DNA of 64,000 bases from Ficedula albicollis. Its lineage: Eukaryota > Chordata > Aves > Passeriformes > Muscicapidae. Every line of letters begins with the position of its first letter. The first letter of the stretch is position 1. The stretch lies in contig NC_021677.1 in assembly GCF_000247815.1 (NCBI RefSeq), positions 47,654,678-47,718,677 on the forward strand, given 5' to 3'. The position numbers and the translations under genes are program-made. Of the stretch, positions 55,719 through 64,000 are shown piece by piece. The notes beneath the pieces were generated by a model, which was given only the letters and a program-made list of their open reading frames with translations, made no database searches and was not told the DNA's origin.

Positions 55719-57494
55719 TGGGATATGGGAAAGGGAATTGAATATTTCAGGAGCTCTTGACTGCTCCAGTGTTTCCTATAGATCCCTTCGCTACTCAGAT
55801 ACATTCCTCAATTCTTACGCTGAGGTTATTGCATCATAATTTACTTCCTGGTGTAAAAGCTGTACCCAAACTCTCCCTCCTGTGGCTCCACCGGTATTTG
55901 TTGAGTTGCCCAGAGGGATCAGTTTGCAAACCACTAGAGAAATCTCAGAAGTCTGAGCTAAGAACGGGAATAGGCGAGATTTCCACAGCTGATGTGCACA
56001 GTTAAAACCTGCAGTTACATTCTGCACTGAAGCAGGTGAGGAAAGGGGCAGGTGCAGGCAGCTATCACTGACATCCCACACAAATACTGCTGGACCATTA
56101 CACTCCCTGTGGCACTGGCCCCTCAGCACATCACCTTTCTGAGGCAGGCTTCCTGCAGAATCTTCAAAAGTCTAGTTAAAGCCATCATCCTCAGTCTTCA
56201 TGCATGGCATCTGATTTGGGGTTGAGCTATTCAAAATTGGTTCAAAGACTTAATACAACAAAATGTAACGGGTGTAAATCGCTTGTCTGGGCTTGTGTCA
56301 GATGAGGAAACAGAATTTGCTTGTGCCATGTTGTCTTACAGCTGTTTGACTTCCCAATGCAGAGCCACATGAGCACTTGTTAAATTCTCTTGCATACAGA
56401 TAGGTGTGCAGTGCTTTACACATGCACAGGGAAGATTCCAAGGACACTTGTTATCTTTCCATTGAAAAGCATCCATCATGCAGATTAACACCAGCTGAGG
56501 GTTTCGTCCATCCAGGATAAAGATTTATTGTGACAATAATGCCTGTCAGGAGTGAATAACATTAGGGCATATTTTTATTCCTTTTTTTTTTTTTAAGCAT
56601 CTTTATCTTATGGCATTTTCATTGTGCTCTAATAGAGCTACCTGCTGTGGAAGATATTCAGTAGCATATTCTGTGGATAAGCCAGACTGGAGAACTTGCA
56701 TGACCACAAATTGTACTGGTTGTATTGTTCTGCCAACTCTAGACAGAGAAAAATTATTATGCAAGTTCTGCTGATGCTGATAACATGTTTATGAGACAAT
56801 AAAAGTTGGCTTTTCTGAAGGCTAAGTAAAAAAAGTAAATATGAATACAAGACCCCAGCTGAAGAGGAGACAGCTTGTATGAATGGCCCTGGACATTACA
56901 CTCAGTGATGGTGGGTGACCAGGTTCTCAAAAGAAGTTGAGTTATTTTTAACGAAGTTATTGTAGTCGGAGAAAATCATCAGTTGAAAAGCAATTCTGTG
57001 GGAACCAGGAAACTCTTGGGTGAAATAACATTTTGTTGTTTGTATCAAAAAAGTCAATTCCCTAAATATATCTCAAAGTCAAATAAGCTGGATGATAGGT
57101 CCCTCTGGCACCTAACCCAACTACCATGAATCAATTTGTCCATTTATCAGAATAGAAATATTTTAATATTCTTCTCCTTCCCAATCATTGTGATCTGTAT
57201 CAAAGATTACTGCCATATCTGCTTTCTTTTACCTTTATTCCAATTACTGCACTGGCAATAAGTGCTGTACAAACACATAGTGGAGGGCAGTTTTTCTGCT
57301 GGGGACCTATGTTCAAACAGATATGACAGCTGACAGGCAGGAGAGGCAAAGAGCTGTCCCTTCCCTGCTTGGCAAGGAAACAGCTCTGCCAGCCTGAGCA
57401 AGCAGAGCCAGAGGGAAGCCACACACACCCAGAGCAGGTCTGTGCCCACGCTGGTGCTGGTCAAAATACTGAACAGTAATCACAGGGCAAAATT

Positions 57495-57614
57495 CTTCAT
57501 GTTAGTGGGTTAGAATAAACAGCAGACATGGAATTCTGTCTGCTTTTGGCCTCTCTTCATGTTAGGGGGTTAGAATAAAGAGCAGACATGGAATTCTGTC
57601 TGCTTTTGGCCTCA
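57495..57614. repeat. Two-copy tandem duplication, unit 60 bp
   Basis: CTTCATGTTAG begins at 57495 and 57555; both copies end CTTTTGGCCTC. Two substitutions are visible. Confidence 0.95.
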
Positions 57615-59280
57615 AATTTCTGTCTGTCCTGGCCTCAAAGAAGTGCATGGATATATGCAGCAGTTGTGAGTTTACATTTTTAACTTTCATGCTGTAAAAA
57701 AACTGATGTGCATAGTCCTCTTTTTTTATTTGGTGAGAATTGCTGTAATATTTGAGTCTGCAATGATCTATTGAAAACAGACCCCTGACTAAGAAACAGA
57801 GAGTTTAGATGTTATAAACTGCTAGTAATTTATTATTTTGAGATTGGCACATATTTTGGCAAAGTTTAAGTTGGCTGGAGTGATAGTGAGTGATGAAAGA
57901 TGTTATGGCGGTTGAGAAGTGGCTGAATTCCTTTGTTTCCAGACTTTTCACTTTTTTTTTTTAAGGCGCAGAATATTTATACAGAAAGTGTAATATTGCT
58001 TTATGAGTACTTGCTGGACCCTGCTAAAACCAAGCACTCAAGCTCTACTCTTTTAACAAAGTGTTTTGTTATGGAATTCCTCTGGGTTTTGATGTTTCTA
58101 AATTAGGGTTAAATCAGGTTGGTATGTGGGGGCCATGGGAGCACAGGCCAGAAATGACAAACTGTCTGATGTCTAGCAGGGTCTAAACATCACTCCAGGA
58201 GGTGATGTGGTGGCAGGAAGACAGGACTCCTCAGGTGGGCATAAAGAAGCCGTAACATAGGGGCATAAAAAGAGAGGAAGAGGGGATTTTAAGCACTGGG
58301 AAAACTGTCAGCACTTTAAGAGTTGGACATCTTCAGTGCAAGACCCTGCCCGCCCCTTGGCTGCTCTCTGGTCCACCAGAGCCTACACATTTCCCATGTT
58401 TTATTTTCATCATCTGGCATAGGAGCACTTTTAGTACCATGGTTATAAATTATCATTCTTCCTTCCTGATCATCTCTATTTTTCCCTCCAAGACTGTGGT
58501 ATTTGATGAGCCATGATATACTCAGGAAACAAAGTCTTGTTTCTGATATTTCTCTGCCCATTTCCTCTGCATTTATCTCCTCCAAGTCGACTGCTCATAA
58601 AACTTGTTGGCTTTCTGCCTCCAGCTTGGCTCACTAAACCCCGGAGTCAGTCTCCAGACTTTTTGTTTTTACAATAAATGACAGAGCTCTGAGCCACAGC
58701 ATCCTGGGATGTTGTAGCAGCAGAGAGAAAACCTTTAAACCATTAAGAAACGGAAGCTGCTAAACTCAGTGTTGCATTGCTGAGAGCATCAGGGCTTCCT
58801 TCAAGCTGAGTACAAGGAAAAAGAGCAGAGTCTCTACCAATTCACAAAGCTTACTAGGAACAAGAGTCAGTTTTCTGATTGTGTCATGCACTCTGTGTTG
58901 TCATAACTTTCCAAGTCTGTATTCTCCCATTTAACACTCCACTTTAATGAAGACCTCGCATTGCTACTCTGCTCCTAGTTGTTCACATTATAATCTTTGT
59001 GAACTCCTTCTCCCAAGTAGCACTGAGCACTTCCAGTTCTCAAAAGACAAAGCAAAGGTTATCCTTCCTGTCCTAGCAATGCTAGAGCCAATAAGCCTCT
59101 AGCATTAAATAAGGAAAAACCAAAGTAAAAGAGCTTGCTTCAGATAAATTTAAGAACAAGGAATATAAACACTCATCTCTATTAAAAAAAAAGACCAAAG
59201 TGCCAGTGGCTTCAACACGCATTATAGCTTCCAACTATACAATTTTAAAGTTTTTTTCAAACTATTCAACATATATATAG

Positions 59281-59690
59281 ACTTAACTTAGCACTGAGAG
59301 GCCTCAGCTGGAATACTTTTCACAGTTTTGGGCACTGCACTTCAAAAAAGATGTGAACCAACTGGAGAGAATCCAAATGAGAGCAACAAGAATGATCAAA
59401 GGTCCAGAAAATGTGATGTATGAGGAAAGACCAAAAGAATGGGGTTTGTTTAGACTAGAGAAGAACAGTCTGAGGGGAGACATGACAACAGTCTTCAGAC
59501 ACGTTAGGCTGCTGCAAAGGGGAAGATAAACTGTTCTCAATTTCTACTGGAAGTAGGTTAAAAAGCAACAGATTACAATGGTGATTTAGATTAGACTTCA
59601 GAAAAAACTATCTGTTGGTTACAGCAGTTATACCTGAGAAGACAATGTCCATGGAATCTGGGGGATCCCATTGTTTGATACTGGGGTACT
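59281..59690 (+). mobile_element. CR1 LINE fragment (ORF2 end and 3' region)
   Basis: Degraded CR1 in sense orientation: GAGGCCTCAGCTGGAATACT, GGAGAGAATCCAAATGAGAG, GTTTAGACTAGAGAAGAACA, GTCTGAGGGGAGACATGACA, then GATTTAGATTAGACTTCAG. These match the conserved end of CR1 ORF2 and the region after it. It lies just downstream of the inferred FBLN5 3' end. The right boundary is approximate. Confidence 0.85.
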
Positions 59691-60121
59691 GGTACAGTCT
59701 GGTCTGCTTTGTGGTAGAAGCATGAATGAGACTGGTCCTACTCCTTTTCAGCTACTTACCCCCATGTTAGAAGTGTAGGAGAGAGATTGCAATGGAAAAA
59801 ACAATCCATATTTTCTGAAGGAATGTGGACAGGTCTGACCTGAGTGGTTGTTGAACAGGAGATTAATTGCAGCCATAACTACCGAGTTAGTATTACTACC
59901 TTGTGGCCATTACAAATTGTTTGCAACTATCACACTCAGGAGAAAAGGGAAATATAAGATTCTGATTCTTATCTGCTCTAATGTCCCTACTTATGCTGGA
60001 CACCATTCTGGCAGTGGAGGCCTGTGTCAAAGATCTTGAGTGTAAATAAGCATAAAATCCTAAATGTTGTAAAACACACCATCCAGTGATAGATTTCTAT
60101 GAACTCTGTTATATAGAATGA

Positions 60122-60127
60122 TTTAAT
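60122..60127 (-). terminator. FBLN5: Candidate FBLN5 polyadenylation hexamer (ATTAAA)
   Basis: On the minus strand ATTAAA occurs about 650 nt after the FBLN5 stop codon, a plausible length for this gene's 3'UTR. No AATAAA was noticed between the stop and this point. The hexamer alone is weak evidence. Confidence 0.3.
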
Positions 60128-60778
60128 ACAGAAAGGAACCCAAACATGTGACACTTTGTCAGAAAGCAAAAGATTACATAGTACAACATGTTTTTTGGAA
60201 TGAATTTACAATTAATTTTAACTATAAAATAGAATGAAAAAAACAGGTGAAACTAAGACAAATGCAGGGTGAATTGAAACAAAGTGCCTGATTGATAATT
60301 CCAGAGATAATTTGGAATGCAAATTAGGACTTCTGAGATCCCTTGTTTCAATAGGTAGGTTTTTGGTTTCTATTTCTGCTTGTCTGCTTTTCATTTATAA
60401 TGAAAAAAAATTTAACAAGGCAAGATTGCAAAAGCCAGCTTTTTCCTCAGTTTTTTTGCTGCTTTCTGCTAAGCAGCCTTGGAGCTACAAAGGTTCACAG
60501 TCTTTCACATAGACTCATGCCCTAGAAGTGTTTACAGTGAGAAGAAGAGTCCTTAAAATACATAACCATAGAGAATCATTTGGAATCTTCAGATGTTTGC
60601 ATCCTGTTCGGGACTGTGCATGAAGAGGCCTCCCTGCTCAGACAAGCATAGGTCACTGGGTCTGCGGAAATAGTGATTTGGCCTGGAGCTGCTATAGGCA
60701 CTGGCTTTTGAGGAGGGAGTTCTGCAGGGGAGGAAGTGTCTCTTTTGGCTGAATGTTTCCAGGGCACAGGCTGGAGGT

Positions 60779-60940
60779 TCAGAAGGAGTACTGTGATACG
60801 AATATCCTCAGCCGGATGACAGAGCTCCCTCTGAAGTTGATGACGGTGTTAACAGTGATCATTTCCAAGTCCAACTCAACCGTTCGGGGCCCCTTCACGG
60901 GGCGGGTCATCACCAGAGTGGCACTGATTGGTCCTGTTTG
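60779..60940 (-). CDS. FBLN5: FBLN5 last coding exon and stop
   Basis: 162 nt, 53 residues plus TGA (60781-60779). The acceptor ATGCACAG ends at 60941. Encodes QTGPISATLVMTRPVKGPRT, DLEMITVNTVINFRGSSVIR and ends RIFVSQYSF; human ends RIYVSQYPF. The 3'UTR runs to lower coordinates. Confidence 0.96.
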   Translation of the reverse strand, partial: QTGPISATLVMTRPVKGPRTVELDLEMITVNTVINFRGSSVIRLRIFVSQYSF

Positions 60941-62937
60941 CTGTGCATAAAACAAGAGAAAGCAAGTGAGATTGCCAAAACTAGCTCTTCAAAACCACTG
61001 TTTCACTACAGTCTTCAAGCAGCAAAAATAGGTGTTTTCTGTTTCATTGTTTGAAAACACTGCAACTGATGGGACAGTGTTTCATTTCGGCATTTGGCTT
61101 CTTTTCAGTGTGAACTATCACCTTCTACAGTTTGTAAAGCCTTTGGGAGCCCTGCACATTAAAGTAGCTATTGAACATAGACCCTTGATATTCCCCAAAA
61201 AAGATAAAAACATGGATTTGGGGTATAAACAAGTAATGATACCTTTTTGTTTGTTTGTAGTACTCTTTAGTTTGATGTAAAGAACAGTGTTACTGTGAAG
61301 CAGTGGACACCCAGAAGGGGTTTTGTTAGCAGAACCTGGAGAGCAAGTGTTCCCATGTGAATGGGGTCTGGGTTTGTGGTATATTGTGTATGTTAATGGC
61401 ACAAACTTTACCCTCCAAAGAGATCTATGAATGTGAAATTGCACTTCAGAAAACCAGTCCTTTATTAAATGGAAGCAGACCTTTGCAATATCTAACCAGA
61501 ACAGTGGATTATGTGCATTTAAAAACCAAAGCTGCTGATGTTAAAACCAACTGTAATTTGTTTTCCATTGGGAACTTATATAGACAGAGTGGGTCCTGTT
61601 TTACCTGTCCAGTTTTACCTCAAAACTGGGTGTTTGCTACCTTTGATCAGAGAAGGCTGACACAGTCCTGAGGAGGTGCTGGCATGCTGCCTGGTCTGTG
61701 CCAGGCTGGGTCCTGGTGCCTCAGCAAGGGCACAGTGTCCCTGTCACCCAGCCACGCCCTCGCACTGCCCAGGGAATGGCTGTGGGTAAATCTCTGGAAC
61801 AGCAGGCTCGGGCAATGGGGGTGTTCAGCCCAGATGAGGGGAAAAGGGTCAGTGGGATCAGTAATGACTTTGCAACAGGAAAGCTCTTGTGAGATGTAAA
61901 TGATTGTAAGGGGACTGCTTGTCAATTCAGGATTTTGAAACATTTTCCTATTCTTACAGTAGGAATCTGAGGTTCCTGTGAGAAATGTGTCCTGGAATCT
62001 ATCCCACTACCCATGTCAGCAAGGGATGGGAACCTTCAGTAGCCATAAAGCAGGACTTAATCAACCTCCTGAGTGGCACTGTCCCTTGTGGATGTGCCCC
62101 ACTCTTTGCAGACACCCCTGTAATCTCTGCATGTCAGTGGTGTGGCACAGATTACAGGAGACCAAAGACATCTTCTGAGGAAAACAAATTTTAAAACTCC
62201 AGGTAATTACATTTTCTCTAACAGTGTCTACATAAAATGTGTGTTCGCAGTGAAAAAAATTCATAACAAATGAAAGCAAAGAACCCAGAGAGTCAATTGT
62301 TGGCATAAAGGCAAAAAAATTGTTTTTTGCTTACTTTTTTTGTTTTCACATTTTTCAATTTCCAATTAAAAATTTAATAAAACAGACGAGAAACATTGAG
62401 TCTTTTGGTGACAGTTGTTGATTATCCATCAAATAAAAAACAGGTTGGCACAATAGTTTCTCTTGAGCTTGGGAGCCCTGAGCTATTCTTGGACATGGGT
62501 ACAGCTCTGGGCTTTCCTAAACCTACTGTCTCATAGGAGAAGCATGTTTGCTTTGGGTAGGTTACTCTCCTGAGAGATCCAGCATTTCCTGCAGATCTGC
62601 ACACTGTTTTGCATGTCTGTTTGTAAAAAAAATGCCTCATACTGAAGGTTTAAGTAATGGTCATGAAAAGCTCAGTTGTGCTATCAGGACATTCAGCTAA
62701 CAAGATATTCCACATTTTCCCTCAGTGAGCACTAGACTTACCCGCATGTAGAATTCCCTGCCCTCGTTCCCTGATTTGATTTGGAAGATGTAATAGGCTC
62801 CAGGGTAGCGAGTTGTTGCTTGCATCTGAAAGATGTCTGAAGGCACAGACCTCCCAGACACCATGTCCATCACTCTGTACAGGATGGTGAAGGGCTGATC
62901 TCTGCACCCGGGGTTTTCAGCTGGACACATGCAGCGG
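60779..62937 (-). CDS. FBLN5: FBLN5 (fibulin-5), 3' end of gene: last two coding exons; 5' part beyond window
   Basis: Two minus-strand exons, 62937-62742 and 60940-60779, join in phase 0 and encode the last 118 residues of a fibulin. The second ends in TGA. Fibulin-5 is a secreted matrix glycoprotein with tandem calcium-binding EGF modules and a C-terminal fibulin module; it organises elastin and LOX-family enzymes on microfibrils. What is seen is the end of the last cbEGF (CMCPAENPGC) and the whole fibulin module (FTILYRVMDMVSGRSVPSDI, MQATTRYPGAYYIFQIKSGN, QTGPISATLVMTRPVKGPR). CMCPAENPGCRDQ separates it from fibulin-3 and fibulin-4, where remembered sequences differ. The upstream exons with the RGD and EGF repeats are not in the window. 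TC2N downstream on the same strand supports the call by synteny. Confidence 0.96.
62742..62937 (-). CDS. FBLN5: FBLN5 penultimate coding exon
   Basis: 196 nt: acceptor GACAATCAG ends at 62938 and donor GTAAGT occupies 62741-62736. The exon starts with the last base of a codon split from the upstream exon, then reads RCMCPAENPGCRDQPFTILY and ends GREFYMR. In place of human YRDMDVVSGRSVPAD this sequence reads YRVMDMVSGRSVPSD (human from memory). Confidence 0.96.
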
Positions 62938-64000
62938 CTGATTGTCAGAGATAGAATTGTCATCAGGGCTAACAAACTGCTGTAATATCTGATTCTTTAT
63001 ATGCTAACATAGATTCATAAATAAATAAACAAATAATGTTGTTGACCACCTAGAAGAATCAATGAAACGTTTAATGCATTTTCTCACTTTTAGCATTCTC
63101 TGTGTTGCTACTCTGGCCTATATCCTGCCTCCTTTTTCTTGTCTCCTCAGCCAAAATACCTTGGCATTCTTCTTAGATCACTCAAAAATATGAACTTTCT
63201 TTGAAGCAGCCTTGCAAGTGTAGAATACTAGGTACATGTTTGTTCTGAGAGTAATTTAAACTGAACTGTACCCAAATTATTATTAGATCATTTCACTGAT
63301 AGTACTACATAAATGGTAGTGATTTTGTTTCACCAGATTTTGTATACTCCATGATAACACACAGTAGACATCCTGGATCAAACCAAAGCTCTAACATCAA
63401 ATGCAGAGCCTTAATGAAGAACAGGATAGCAAGCCAAGCATACAACACTTCTACCAGTAGTCTTCAATTGTTTGTGACTCAGGGACTCCTGAGGATAGCA
63501 AGCCAAGCATACAACACTTCCACCAGCAGTCTTCAATTGTTTGTGACTCAGGGACTCCTTGAAAGAAAAATTATTTCTTTGTATTTGTCAGCTATTAATG
63601 CATTTCTTATCCATCAGTTTTTCCAGCTTCCCACATGAATCTTTGGCATCCACAGCCTCCTGAGGCCAGGAGCTCCACAGCTCTCTTCTTCTCTCTTTGC
63701 ATCTCTCTTTCTGACTTTGTCTGATGCTCCCAGGTATTCTACTGAAAGTAGAGCAGCTTGTCAATCCCTTCTCATCCTCCTCATCCAACTCAGGGCTTCA
63801 TATTTGACCCTGTTTTTGGCTGACTTGCTCTAACTTGGTTGTTCTTCACAAGGAAGCTACTCCATATTTTTGATCATCCTCATTGCTTCTTATGAACCTT
63901 TATCCAGTTATATTTCTTTTGTCAGCAGGGGAAGGAACTGCACAGTCTTAAAGACGTGGTACACAACAGCATGTGCTCCAAGGATATTCTCTACCTATTA
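62938..64000. other. FBLN5 intron, no exon found
   Basis: The stretch lies upstream of the penultimate FBLN5 exon. The preceding cbEGF-encoding exon was looked for on the minus strand and not seen, so it must be beyond 64000. The only structure noted is the tandem duplication at 63423-63560. Confidence 0.6.
63423..63560. repeat. Two-copy tandem duplication, unit 69 bp, in FBLN5 intron
   Basis: AGGATAGCAAGCCAAGCAT begins at 63423 and 63492; both copies run through GTGACTCAGGGACTCCT with about two substitutions. Confidence 0.95.

Larger units (their letters stand above)
42850..60100. other. Intergenic DNA between the candidate TC2N promoter and FBLN5 3' end
   Basis: No protein gene was recognised. 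The block at 47300-48000 is richer in G and C and has several overlapping ORFs on both strands, but no splice pattern or conserved domain is evident. The interval contains the nested duplication at 49361-50958, a TA microsatellite, further tandem duplications and a CR1 fragment. Confidence 0.55.

Overview
The window looks like vertebrate, most probably avian, nuclear DNA. Most of it is AT-rich and non-coding, coding exons are short with GT-AG introns, and several 5'-truncated CR1 LINE tails of the type common in birds are present, with one or two retroviral LTR-like blocks. No bacterial, plasmid or phage features were found. The two recognisable protein genes lie in the same order and orientation as on human 14q32 (TC2N then FBLN5, both on the minus strand here); that region corresponds to chicken chromosome 5. 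Species cannot be fixed from the sequence. CR1 also occurs in turtles and crocodilians, but the compact introns (0.5-3.3 kb) fit a bird best.

Layout. (1) 1-14090: intergenic DNA with local tandem duplications, one LTR-like block (about 13090-13600) and one unrecognised 65-codon plus-strand ORF (2339-2536) followed by a 3'UTR-like stretch with AATAAA. Mammals have CATSPERB on this side of TC2N; none of it was recognised here, which agrees with the known loss of CatSper genes in birds. (2) 14091-29949, minus strand: the complete TC2N coding region. I joined 11 coding exons by splice sites and phase into 490 codons including stop (489 aa). Human TC2N is about 490 aa. The start-codon exon also has 60 nt of 5'UTR with its own acceptor, so at least one further 5' exon lies upstream. 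(3) 30010-41819: non-coding, probably TC2N 5' intron. (4) 41820-42850: a CpG-island-like block holding a 9-bp/54-bp minisatellite; it is the best candidate promoter for TC2N. (5) 42850-60100: intergenic/5' flank with a nested tandem duplication (49361-50958), microsatellites and CR1 remains. (6) 60100-62937, minus strand: the last two coding exons of FBLN5; the gene continues upstream past the window edge.

TC2N encodes an atypical tandem-C2 protein reported as nuclear. FBLN5 encodes a secreted elastic-fibre glycoprotein. They are neighbours by synteny with no evident functional link. No new multi-gene system was seen. The more unusual points are the promoter-proximal higher-order minisatellite, a degenerate C-terminal WHXL motif in TC2N, an alternative NAGNAG acceptor, an LTR ending a few bases from a TC2N splice donor, a 75-bp sequence repeated identically 33.7 kb apart, and an unusual number of two-copy tandem duplications.
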